DNA from: Equibacterium sp963662035 | GTDB taxonomy: Bacteria > Bacteroidota > Bacteroidia > Bacteroidales > UBA932 | Assembly: GCA_963662035.1 (NCBI GenBank) | Contig: CAVLDO010000001.1 | Location: 115,944-179,943 of the forward strand | Direction: 5' to 3' | DNA length: 64,000 nt | Shown here: piece by piece, positions 54,799 through 61,896 of the stretch | How the letters are laid out: every line of letters begins with the position of its first letter | How positions within the stretch are numbered: the stretch's first letter is position 1 | Program-made: the position numbers and the translations under genes | Notes under the pieces: model-generated | The model's input: only the letters and a program-made list of their open reading frames with translations | The model's database searches: none | What the model was told of the DNA's origin: nothing

Positions 54799-54990
54799 TT
54801 TGTTAATTGTTTGTTTTTAATTCTGTTCCCGTCGGGTTCATCTCTCCCGGGGAATCTCTTCATCAATGAGGGAGTAGCGCTTCAAGAGGCGGTCTCCCAA
54901 ATTTTCCGCAGCGGGACAAACAGAGGTAGCGGCAGAGCCGGTCCGCTAATTTTAAATCCGCGCTGTACCGAATGTAAATCAGTGTTAAGA
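54799..54990 (-). promoter_or_regulatory. 192-nt rpsB leader with possible promoter and hairpin
   Basis: This stretch between rpsI and rpsB has no gene. A near-consensus -7 box TACATTCG lies on the minus strand at 54976-54969, without a clear -33. Downstream, GGGAG (54870-54874) pairs with CTCCC (54894-54898), with inner CGC/GCG pairs and an 8-nt loop. A long leader ahead of S2 is consistent with autoregulation, but I recognise no known RNA class. Confidence 0.4.
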
Positions 54991-55380
54991 TTAACGTTTG
55001 CTGAACTGGAAACGTCTACGTGCACCGGGCTGTCCGGGTTTCTTTCTCTCGACCTCGCGTGCATCGCGGGTGAGGAAGCCGTTTGACTTGAGAACCGGAC
55101 GGAAAGCTTCGGTGTCCACTTTGCAGAGAGCGCGGGCTATCGCAAGGCGGAGAGCCTCGGCCTGACCTTTGATTCCGCCGCCGTCAAGGTTGACCTTGAT
55201 GTCGAAGGAAGCGAGGTTGCCGGTAACATCCAGCGGCTGACGGACGATGTAGCGGAGAGTCTCCTCTTTGAAATAATCGTCGAGCGTACGGCCGTTGATG
55301 GTGATGTTGCCGTTACCGGGGCATACATAAACGCGAGCAACTGCTGATTTACGTCTTCCAAGGGCGTTAATTAATTCCAT
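54991..55380 (-). CDS. rpsI: 30S ribosomal protein S9
   Basis: 129 aa with the S9 signatures ALGRRKSAVARVYVCPGNG near 5-23, DIKVNLDGGGIKGQAEALRLAIARAL near 60-85, and the basic C-terminal RKKPGQPGARRRFQFSKR whose last residues reach the P-site tRNA. The start codon is one of the few CATG contexts in the window (55378). It follows rplM by 11 bp, the universal L13-S9 pair. Confidence 0.97.
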   Translation of the reverse strand: MELINALGRRKSAVARVYVCPGNGNITINGRTLDDYFKEETLRYIVRQPLDVTGNLASFDIKVNLDGGGIKGQAEALRLAIARALCKVDTEAFRPVLKSNGFLTRDAREVERKKPGQPGARRRFQFSKR

Positions 55381-55391
55381 GCTTCGCTTTG

Positions 55392-55844
55392 TTAAATTTC
55401 GTTAAGAGTAATAGTCTTGGGGTTCTGCGCCTGGTGAGGGTGCTCGCTGCCTACATAGAGATGCAGGTTTCTGAACTGCTGCTCGCCAAGACGGGTTCTG
55501 GGGAGCATACCGCGCACGGCGTGCTCGAGTACGGCCAACGGTTTGCGTGAGAACAAATCCTTGGTAGTGGCGTAGCGCTGGCCACCGGGATAGCCGGTGT
55601 AGCGGACATACACCTTGTCTGTCATCTTCTTGCCGGTGAGGCGGACCTTGTCGGCGTTGACAATGATTACATTGTCGCCGCAGTCTGCGTTGGGCGTGAA
55701 GTTGGGCTTGTTTTTGCCGCGGAGCAAAAGCGCAACCCTGCTTGCCAGACGACCAAGAACCTGATCGGTAGCATCAATAACAACCCACTCTTTAGAGGAG
55801 TTCTCTTTGTTGACCGACTTGGTTTTGTAACTTAATGTGTCCAC
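55392..55844 (-). CDS. rplM: 50S ribosomal protein L13
   Basis: 150 aa. WVVIDATDQVLGRLASRVALLLRGKNKP lies near 20-47, CGDNVIIVNADKVRLTGKKM follows, then VYVRYTGYPGG and AVRGMLPRTRLGEQQFRNLHLY. The start is GTG at 55844; the MDTLSYKTK N-terminus matches Bacteroidales L13. It is the first gene of the ribosomal unit, behind a perfect promoter and a short hairpin leader. Confidence 0.96.
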   Translation of the reverse strand: MDTLSYKTKSVNKENSSKEWVVIDATDQVLGRLASRVALLLRGKNKPNFTPNADCGDNVIIVNADKVRLTGKKMTDKVYVRYTGYPGGQRYATTKDLFSRKPLAVLEHAVRGMLPRTRLGEQQFRNLHLYVGSEHPHQAQNPKTITLNEI

Positions 55845-55881
55845 AGTCTGTTGATTTATTGGTTAATACTATGTGTTGCGA

Positions 55882-55897
55882 CCCAGCTTAATCTGGG
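55882..55897 (-). promoter_or_regulatory. Hairpin at the 5' end of the rplM leader
   Basis: CCCAG (55882-55886) pairs with CTGGG (55893-55897) around a 6-nt loop, within a few bases of the predicted transcription start near 55900. It may be an L13 autoregulatory site or simply an mRNA-stabilising 5' hairpin. Confidence 0.4.
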
Positions 55898-55903
55898 GGG
55901 CTG

Positions 55904-55934
55904 CAAAGGTAGATAATTTTTTCAAAGCAGCAAA
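55904..55934 (-). promoter_or_regulatory. Promoter of rplM, perfect consensus
   Basis: On the minus strand TTTG (55934-55931), exactly 19 bp, TACCTTTG (55911-55904). Confidence 0.85.
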
Positions 55935-55949
55935 AATATGTTACCTTCG
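55919..55949 (+). promoter_or_regulatory. Promoter of dus, interleaved with rplM
   Basis: TTTT (55919-55922), 19 bp, TACCTTCG (55942-55949), one mismatch from each element. The GTG start of dus is 5 nt after the box, giving a leaderless or nearly leaderless mRNA. Confidence 0.6.
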
Positions 55950-55954
55950 CCGCC

Positions 55955-56929
55955 GTGAAAATCGGAGAGATAGACCTGGGCGACAAACCTCTGCTGCTGG
56001 CCCCTATGGAAGACGTCACCGACGCCTCCTTCCGCTATATATGCAAGAAGTTCGGCGCCGATATGGTCTACACCGAGTTCGTCTCCAGCGATGCACTGGT
56101 GCGGGATGTCCCCGGCGCCTTTAAAAAGATGGAGCTCTACGATTTCGAGCGCCCCGTCGGCATCCAGATTTATGGCCACATCCCCGAGGCGATGGCCGAA
56201 TCGGCGGTGAGGGTGGAGGCCGCCGGCCCCGACCTGATTGACATCAACTTCGGCTGCCCGGTGAAAAAGATCGCCGGCCGCGGCGCGGGCAGCGGAATGA
56301 TGCGCGAACCCGACAAGATGGTGCAGATAACCCGGATGGTGGTGGACGCGGTAAAAAAGCCCGTCACTGTCAAGACCCGCCTGGGCTGGGACGACGACTC
56401 TAAAATAATAGTGGAGCTGGCAGAAAGGCTGCAGGATGCCGGAATCTCCGCCCTCACCATCCACGGCCGCACCCGCGCCCAGATGTATAAGGGCGAGGCC
56501 GACTGGAGCCTTATCGGGGCGGTGAAAAACAACCCCCGGATGCACATCCCCATCATCGGCAACGGCGACATACGCTCAGCGCAGGATGCCAAAAACGCCT
56601 TTGACCGCTACGGGGTGGACGGAATAATGATAGGGCGTGCCAGTTTTGGCCACCCGTGGATTTTCAAGGAAATCAGGCACTTCCTGGACACCGGAGAGGA
56701 GCTGCCCCCGATGTCGGTGGCAGAAAGGGTCGCCCTCAGCCGCGAGCATCTGTCAAAGTCGGTAGAGCTGAAGGGGGAGCGGCGCGGCGTATATGAGATG
56801 CGCCGGCATCTGAGCTGCTACTTCAAAGGTCTGGATAATTTCAAGGAAACCCGTCTCAAATTAGTAACTTTGACCGATATTTCCGAACTGAACAAAACCC
56901 TCGACTATATCGGGGAGAACTGGCAATAA
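55955..56929 (+). CDS. dusB: tRNA-dihydrouridine synthase (DusB-like)
   Basis: An FMN enzyme that reduces uridines in the tRNA D-loop. The 324-aa protein starts at GTG with KIGEIDLGDKPLLLAPMEDV, the standard FMN-binding start. It has TEFVSSDALVRDVP, the catalytic Cys loop DINFGCPVKKIAGRGAGSG near 93-111, the AxxxH-type HGRTRAQMYKGEADW near 169-183, and NGDIRSAQDA with DGIMIGRASFGHPWIF. lpxK follows by 3 bp. Confidence 0.94.
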   Translation: MKIGEIDLGDKPLLLAPMEDVTDASFRYICKKFGADMVYTEFVSSDALVRDVPGAFKKMELYDFERPVGIQIYGHIPEAMAESAVRVEAAGPDLIDINFGCPVKKIAGRGAGSGMMREPDKMVQITRMVVDAVKKPVTVKTRLGWDDDSKIIVELAERLQDAGISALTIHGRTRAQMYKGEADWSLIGAVKNNPRMHIPIIGNGDIRSAQDAKNAFDRYGVDGIMIGRASFGHPWIFKEIRHFLDTGEELPPMSVAERVALSREHLSKSVELKGERRGVYEMRRHLSCYFKGLDNFKETRLKLVTLTDISELNKTLDYIGENWQ

Positions 56930-56932
56930 CTG

Positions 56933-57973
56933 ATGGGTCGCATAGGAAACATACTGGCTTTTCCGTATAATCTGGCGCTGCTTATGCGCAACTGGGCATA
57001 CGATAAGGGGTGGAAGAAGAGCGTGACGTTCGACAACGTCTGCATAATATCCATAGGCAACGTCACCGTGGGCGGCACGGGCAAGACCCCCCACACCGAA
57101 ATGTTCATCCGCGCCCTGCTGGAGCGGGCCTACCGCGTGGCGGTGATTTCCAGGGGCTACGGGCGCAAGATGCCCGGCACCAGCCGCTTCGTGGAGGTTG
57201 ACAGCCCTATGGAGGAGGTCGGCGACGAGCCGCTGCAGATCAAGCGCAAATTCCCGCAGATCAAGGTGATTGTGGACAAGGACCGCGTGCGGGCCGTCCG
57301 CAGGCTTATGGAGCTCCCTTTCGGAGATGTGCCGGAGGTGATTCTGCTGGACGACGGTATGCAGTACCGCCGGCTCAAGCCCTCGCGCCTGGTGACTCTC
57401 ATAAACTACAGCCGCCCCATTTTCCGCGACAGTCTGATGCCGCTGGGCAGGCTGCGCGACCTTCCGGGGCAGATCCGGCGGGCCGACACCGTCATAATCA
57501 CCAAGTGCCCCCCGTATCTGAGCGATGCGGAGAAGCAGCATCTCAAGGATATCAACCATATCGGCAAGGAGCAGAAGGTGTACTTTACCGACGTGCAGTA
57601 TTTTGAGCCGCTGCCGGTGTTTGACTGCGGCAACAACCGCTACGTCTATTCCAAGGAGGCGGTGCTCTTCACCGGCATCGCCCTCAGCAGCCAGCTGCGC
57701 CACCACGTGAGCGCACGCTACCCGCGCAACTTCCACATAGAGTTTCCCGACCACCACACCTACAGCGAGCGGGACATCAAAACCATAGAGAAGTTTGCGC
57801 AGAAACACCCGCAGGCCATTCTGCTCACCACCGAGAAGGACAGCCAGCGGCTGAGAAACCACCCCGCCGTAAGCCCCCTCCTCAAAGAGCGGATGTACTA
57901 CATCCCAATCGAGGTCGGCCTAATAGAGGAGGAGAGCTGCGAGGGACTCTTTGATGTAATCTATAACAGCTGA
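56933..57973 (+). CDS. lpxK: Tetraacyldisaccharide 4'-kinase
   Basis: This inner-membrane-associated kinase makes lipid IVA by phosphorylating the 4' position. The 346-aa protein has the P-loop SIGNVTVGGTGKTPHTEMFI near 38-57, the VISRGYGRK motif near 70, DEPLQIKRKFP, and the LLDDGMQYRRLK catalytic segment near 137-148. It sits between dusB and a DUF456 gene with gaps of 3 and 5 bp. Confidence 0.94.
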   Translation: MGRIGNILAFPYNLALLMRNWAYDKGWKKSVTFDNVCIISIGNVTVGGTGKTPHTEMFIRALLERAYRVAVISRGYGRKMPGTSRFVEVDSPMEEVGDEPLQIKRKFPQIKVIVDKDRVRAVRRLMELPFGDVPEVILLDDGMQYRRLKPSRLVTLINYSRPIFRDSLMPLGRLRDLPGQIRRADTVIITKCPPYLSDAEKQHLKDINHIGKEQKVYFTDVQYFEPLPVFDCGNNRYVYSKEAVLFTGIALSSQLRHHVSARYPRNFHIEFPDHHTYSERDIKTIEKFAQKHPQAILLTTEKDSQRLRNHPAVSPLLKERMYYIPIEVGLIEEESCEGLFDVIYNS

Positions 57974-57978
57974 AGTCT

Positions 57979-58449
57979 ATGGCTGCCGACATCATAGCCG
58001 TGCTGCTCTCTCTGTCTGGCATCGCGGGATGCTTTCTGCCGGTACTCCCCGGCCCCCCGCTGAGCTGGTGCGCCCTGCTGCTGCTCTACTTTTTCGGCAA
58101 CGGAGAAATGAGCCTCACCTTTCTGCTGGTGTGGCTGGGAATAACTGTCGCAGTGACCATTCTGGACTATGTGGTGCCGGCCCGCTTCACCCGCATCACA
58201 GGCGGCAGTAAGGCGGCCGGGCGCGGCTCTATGGCGGGGCTGATAATCGGGATGATATTCTTTCCCCCATGGGGGATGATTGCCGGGGCCTTTCTGGGTG
58301 CCATGGCGGCAGAGATCATAGTAAACGGCTCCAGCCCGGCCGACTCGGTGAAGCCGGCTCTGGGTTCTTTCCTGGGCTTTCTGTTCGGCACACTCATCAA
58401 ACTCATCGCCTCCGGCGTGATGTTCTGGTACCTGTTCCGGTTTTTCTAA
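57979..58449 (+). CDS. DUF456 membrane protein
   Basis: A 156-aa Gly-rich integral membrane protein with four hydrophobic segments: IIAVLLSLSGIAGCFLPVLP, LSLTF-like LTFLLVWLGITVAVTILDYV, GLIIGMIFFPPWGMIAGAFLG and SFLGFLFGTLIKLIASGVMF. The GxxPGP-type FLPVLPGPPLSW and FTRITGGSKAAGRGSMAGLIIG motifs identify the DUF456 family, whose function is unknown. It is last in the dusB-lpxK unit and converges on tRNA-Pro. Confidence 0.88.
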   Translation: MAADIIAVLLSLSGIAGCFLPVLPGPPLSWCALLLLYFFGNGEMSLTFLLVWLGITVAVTILDYVVPARFTRITGGSKAAGRGSMAGLIIGMIFFPPWGMIAGAFLGAMAAEIIVNGSSPADSVKPALGSFLGFLFGTLIKLIASGVMFWYLFRFF

Positions 58450-58455
58450 AGGTTG

Positions 58456-58529
58456 TCGGGATACCCCGACTCGAACGGGGGACCACCTGGTCCCAAACCA
58501 GGTACGCTAACCAACTGCGCCACATCCCG
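58456..58529 (-). tRNA. tRNA-Pro (anticodon TGG)
   Basis: On the minus strand the acceptor CGGGATG pairs with TATCCCG. The D arm is GCGC type with GTTGGTTA, the anticodon arm is CCTGG-TTTGGGA-CCAGG (anticodon TGG), and the T arm is CCCCG-TTCGAGT-CGGGG. The discriminator is A, and CCA is not encoded. Confidence 0.96.
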
Positions 58530-58541
58530 AAAAATGACAGG

Positions 58542-58571
58542 CAAATTTAATTATTTTTTGTCAGAAACAAT
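58542..58571 (-). promoter_or_regulatory. Promoter of tRNA-Pro
   Basis: On the minus strand ATTG (58571-58568), 18 bp, TAAATTTG (58549-58542), 12 nt ahead of the tRNA. It is interleaved with the divergent tRNA-Ser promoter. Confidence 0.6.
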
Positions 58572-58587
58572 TTATCTGTTATCTTTG
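58557..58587 (+). promoter_or_regulatory. Promoter of tRNA-Ser, perfect consensus
   Basis: TTTG (58557-58560), exactly 19 bp, TATCTTTG (58580-58587). A 5' leader of about 45 nt precedes the tRNA. Confidence 0.85.
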
Positions 58588-58636
58588 CTCTCCCTTTAGA
58601 CAGCGAATGCCTATCGGAAGTTTGGACAAACGCCCC

Positions 58637-58728
58637 GGTGAGGTGGGTGAGTGGCTGAAACCACCAGTTTGCTAAACTGACGTACTCGAATTAGGGTACC
58701 GGGGGTTCGAATCCCCCCCTCACCGCCA
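58637..58728 (+). tRNA. tRNA-Ser (anticodon GCT)
   Basis: A class II tRNA: acceptor GGTGAGG/CCTCACC, anticodon arm CAGTT-TGCTAA-type loop with anticodon GCT, a long variable arm around 58680-58700, and T arm GGGGG-TTCGAAT-CCCCC. Discriminator G is at 58725. The next three bases are CCA, so the 3' end may be encoded here, unlike the other two tRNAs. Confidence 0.95.
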
Positions 58729-58730
58729 TA

Positions 58731-58761
58731 AAAAAGCCGACCCTTTCGGGCCGGCTTTTTT
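58731..58761 (+). terminator. Bidirectional terminator between tRNA-Ser and the PPC gene
   Basis: AAAAAGCCG-A-CCC, loop TTTC, GGG-C-CGGCTTTTT: a GC stem with one A/C mismatch, flanked by A and T runs. It can end transcription on both strands. Confidence 0.85.
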
Positions 58762-58792
58762 ATTCTGCAGTCTGAAGATTCAGTCTGCAGCT

Positions 58793-59221
58793 TTAAAACT
58801 CGTAGAGGTTGAGACCTGTCTCGGGGTCGAATTTGCGTCCCACCCCGCCTATTCCGTAATCCTCCACATAGAGCTCGCAGGCGCCGCGCACCACGGCGGT
58901 GAGCAGATGCCCGCCCACGCAGGTGTAATCCCTGCGGCTGGCGGTCACGTGCAGGTGCAGATATACCTCGCCATCCTTCTCGGAGATGTTGCCGGTAAGA
59001 TTGGTCACCTCCATTTGCTCGGCGAAGGTCTTGTCCACATACTGCTTGGTGTCGGGGTCCAGAAAGCGGAAAGTGGCCTCGCTTATGGCGGCGATGCCTC
59101 CCACGATGCCGCTTTTTATCCCCTTCTCGCGGCAGAAAGCCGCCAAAACTGCAGAAATCTCGCAGCGGGTGGCGATGCTCAGGATATACCTGCCGTCGCC
59201 TGTCTCGACATATTTATACAT
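58793..59221 (-). CDS. PPC/DUF296 domain protein
   Basis: A 142-aa stand-alone PPC (DUF296) domain. It begins MYKYVETGDGRYILSIATRC, followed by GIKSGIVGGIAAISEATFRF and HLHVTASRRDYTCVGGHL, where conserved His and Cys/His residues line the family's metal-like site. In plants the domain is attached to AT-hooks; bacterial stand-alone forms have no settled function. It follows ilvE by 4 bp. Confidence 0.88.
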   Translation of the reverse strand: MYKYVETGDGRYILSIATRCEISAVLAAFCREKGIKSGIVGGIAAISEATFRFLDPDTKQYVDKTFAEQMEVTNLTGNISEKDGEVYLHLHVTASRRDYTCVGGHLLTAVVRGACELYVEDYGIGGVGRKFDPETGLNLYEF

Positions 59222-59225
59222 AGTC

Positions 59226-60242
59226 TTATTCTATTACCGTGCACCAGCCGTATTTGTCCTCTGCGCGCCCGTACTGTATGTCGCGCAGCTGCCGGTAGAG
59301 TTCCCGGCTCACGGGACCCGGCTCAGTGCCGTATTCTACATACTCCTTGGTGTCGAGGTCATAGATGGAGCCGATGGGGGCGATGACCGCCGCAGTGCCG
59401 CACGCACCCGCCTCAGAGAAGGTCTTGAGCTCCTCCACGGGAATCCTGCGCTGCTCTATCTTGAGTCCCATACCCTCCGCGAGAGTCCGGAGGCTCTTAT
59501 TGGTGATGGAGGGGAGCACCGACTGCGACTGCGGAGTCACATAAGTGCCGTCCTTTATGCCAAAGAAGTTGGCCGCGCCGCACTCCTCTATGTATTTGTG
59601 CTCGGCTGCGTCGAGGTACATCACATTCTCGTACCCCATACTGTTGGCCTTCTCGCCCGAAAGGAGGCTGGAGGCATAGTTGCCGCCCGCCTTGACATCG
59701 CCGGTGCCGCGCGGCGCCGCACGATCCTGCACACGGTCTATCACCACCTTTATCATCTGCATCCCGCCCTTGAAATAAGGGCCCACGGGAGAGCAGAACA
59801 CTATGAATTCGGTCTCGGGGCAGGCGTGCACGCCCAGGGCCACCCGGGAGCCGTAGATCATCGGACGCAGATAGAGCGACGCCCCGCTCTCGTAGGGGGG
59901 CACATAGTCTATGTTTTCCTTGACAAGCCGCACGCAGGCCTCCACAAAGGTTTCAACGGGCAGCGGGGTCATACACAGCTTTTTTGCCGACGACTGCATG
60001 CGCAGCGCATTCTCATCTGCGCGGAACAGGCGCACCTTGCCGTCCACTCCGCGGAAAGCCTTGAGCCCCTCGAACGCCTCCACTCCATAGTGCAGGCACA
60101 CCGTGGACATATGCATATGGATATATTCGTCCTCTGTAACCGTAAGCGGACTCCACTCTTTGCCGTCGAAAGAGCACCTCACATTGGCGCGGGTCTTGAC
60201 ATACCCGAATCCGATGTGGTTCCAGTCTATATTTACTGCCAT
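59226..60242 (-). CDS. ilvE: Branched-chain amino acid aminotransferase
   Basis: A PLP fold-type IV aminotransferase of 338 aa (the longer BCAT type). The PLP lysine lies in GDVKAGGNYASSL near 195. LHYGVEAFEGLKAFRG near 51-66, GASLYLRPMIYGS, and the C-terminal EAGACGTAAVIAPIGSI loop support BCAT. It interconverts Leu, Ile and Val with their keto acids. It is the first gene of a two-gene unit with its own -7 box. Confidence 0.95.
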   Translation of the reverse strand: MAVNIDWNHIGFGYVKTRANVRCSFDGKEWSPLTVTEDEYIHMHMSTVCLHYGVEAFEGLKAFRGVDGKVRLFRADENALRMQSSAKKLCMTPLPVETFVEACVRLVKENIDYVPPYESGASLYLRPMIYGSRVALGVHACPETEFIVFCSPVGPYFKGGMQMIKVVIDRVQDRAAPRGTGDVKAGGNYASSLLSGEKANSMGYENVMYLDAAEHKYIEECGAANFFGIKDGTYVTPQSQSVLPSITNKSLRTLAEGMGLKIEQRRIPVEELKTFSEAGACGTAAVIAPIGSIYDLDTKEYVEYGTEPGPVSRELYRQLRDIQYGRAEDKYGWCTVIE

Positions 60243-60276
60243 AGTTATAATTTGTTAGCGAATTATTTGCAAGGCG

Positions 60277-60284
60277 CAAATGTA
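60277..60284 (-). promoter_or_regulatory. -7 box for ilvE
   Basis: TACATTTG on the minus strand, 34 nt ahead of the ilvE ATG. The -33 is weak (TTAC at 60307-60304). Confidence 0.5.
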
Positions 60285-60312
60285 GTAAGATTCGTGAGCC
60301 GTTGTAACCCTC

Positions 60313-61536
60313 TCAGGCTTTTTTTATCCGCACGGCTTTAACAAAATGCGACATAAGATAGCCGATGGCCGCCACGGACACGAAAACAGCCGCCACATCA
60401 AGCAGTTGCATATCTACCGGATAGTAAGTGATTATGAAGTTGCCCGGCATCTTTACTATATGCAGCCACTGCTGCAGCAGACACACCGCAACTCCAAGCA
60501 CAATGCCCGCTGCGGTGCCGATCAGAGAAATCATCCACCCCTCGGTGGTAAAAATCCGGTTGATGGTGCGCTTATCGGCGCCGAACGAGCGCAGAATCTC
60601 AATGTCCCCCTGCTTCTCTATTATCAGCATAGAGAGGGAGCCGAACACGTTGCACGAGATTATCAGCACCACAAATATCAGAATCAGATAGATGGCCAGC
60701 TTCTCGTAGGTCATCATCTTGTACATCGATTCGTTCTGCTGATACTTGTTGCGCACCGAAAAGCCACTGCCCAGGAGCGATTCCACCTGCCGCTGAAAGG
60801 CCCCGGACACCGTGCCGCCCGCCGCCAGAAGGCTGCTGTCCACCCTTATTTCCAGAAGCGAGACCTCGCCGGAGCGTTCCAGAACCCCGCGCAGCGCCTC
60901 TATGGGCATATACACATACTGCTCGTTGAAACTCTTCTCCAACGAAATAATCCCGGAAGGGAACAGCTTTGCGCTGCGCAGCGCGCTCATCGGGTCTGCA
61001 GCTGAAATGCGCGCCGTGCGCGAGGGGAAATAGAGCTCTATCGGGGTCAGAAAACTCAGGTTGAGCCGCAAATCCTGCGCTATGGAACTGCCCAGCACCA
61101 TCTGGTCCACCTCCCCTTCTTTGAGGGAGAAGCTCCCCTGCGCCACATATTTCTTAAGGCCGGTGACCTCTTGATAGGTGGAGTCCACGCCGCGCGCCAT
61201 CACTATCGCATCCCGGTCGCCATAGCGGATAAAGACCGTCTCCTCCAGAGCCTCGCTCACCGCAACAACCCCCGGCATACCGCGCAGGGAGGCCACCGCG
61301 CCGCTGTCTGGGGTGAACACCTTTTCGCTTCGGGGGCGGACCACCAGATCGGGGGTGTAGCTCTCCACCATCGACTTGAGCAGATTGTCAAACCCGTTGT
61401 AGATGGAGAGGATTATCACAAGCGCCGCACACCCCACGGCTATGCCCGCCGCAGAGATGATGGATATGATGTTTATCACATTGTGCGACTTCTTGGCAAA
61501 GAGATATCTGCCCGCTATGAAAAAAACAGGATTCAA
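60313..61536 (-). CDS. FtsX-like ABC transporter permease (LolC/LolE type)
   Basis: A 407-aa inner-membrane permease. The first helix is at about 23-45 (VINIISIISAAGIAVGCAAL). A large periplasmic MacB-like domain spans about 46-270, and three C-terminal helices contain LAIYLILIFVVLIISCNVFG, WMISLIGTAAGIVLGVAVCLL and VAAVFVSVAAIGYL. The N-terminal FFIAGRYLFAKKSHNVINIIS matches lipoprotein-releasing LolC/LolE proteins. An ATPase gene (LolD) is not adjacent. It lies 12 bp after rbfA. Confidence 0.88.
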   Translation of the reverse strand: MNPVFFIAGRYLFAKKSHNVINIISIISAAGIAVGCAALVIILSIYNGFDNLLKSMVESYTPDLVVRPRSEKVFTPDSGAVASLRGMPGVVAVSEALEETVFIRYGDRDAIVMARGVDSTYQEVTGLKKYVAQGSFSLKEGEVDQMVLGSSIAQDLRLNLSFLTPIELYFPSRTARISAADPMSALRSAKLFPSGIISLEKSFNEQYVYMPIEALRGVLERSGEVSLLEIRVDSSLLAAGGTVSGAFQRQVESLLGSGFSVRNKYQQNESMYKMMTYEKLAIYLILIFVVLIISCNVFGSLSMLIIEKQGDIEILRSFGADKRTINRIFTTEGWMISLIGTAAGIVLGVAVCLLQQWLHIVKMPGNFIITYYPVDMQLLDVAAVFVSVAAIGYLMSHFVKAVRIKKA

Positions 61537-61548
61537 GGGCTCCCCGAC

Positions 61549-61893
61549 CTATTTTTTAAGAAGCTCCTCTATATGCTCCACATAGTCCAGGCTGTCGTCA
61601 AGATAGAACTGCAGCTCCGGCACGATCCTTAGCTGCTTGGCCACCCTGCGGCCAAGTTCTCCGCGCAGCGAAGCGCCCATATTGCGGATTGTCTCCATCA
61701 CCGCCCCGCTCTTTTCGGAGGGGAAGATGCTCACATACACCTTGGCCTGCGAGAGGTCGGGGCTCATCTTGACCCCGCTCACCGAGACCAGGGTCCCGCC
61801 GAAAGCGGCCATACCCCTGCCGCGGATTATCTCCGCCATATCGCGCTTGATCTGCGAAGCTACCTTGAGCTGTCGTGTGGTTGCCCCTTCCAT
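61549..61893 (-). CDS. rbfA: Ribosome-binding factor A
   Basis: A 114-aa KH-fold protein for 16S rRNA 5' end maturation and cold adaptation. It has TRQLKVASQIKRDMAEIIR, VSVSGVKMSPDLSQAKVYVSIF near 36-57, and the ELQFYLDDSLDYVEHIEELL C-terminus. It sits between tyrS (3 bp) and the LolC/E-like permease. Confidence 0.94.
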   Translation of the reverse strand: MEGATTRQLKVASQIKRDMAEIIRGRGMAAFGGTLVSVSGVKMSPDLSQAKVYVSIFPSEKSGAVMETIRNMGASLRGELGRRVAKQLRIVPELQFYLDDSLDYVEHIEELLKK

Positions 61894-61896
61894 AAT

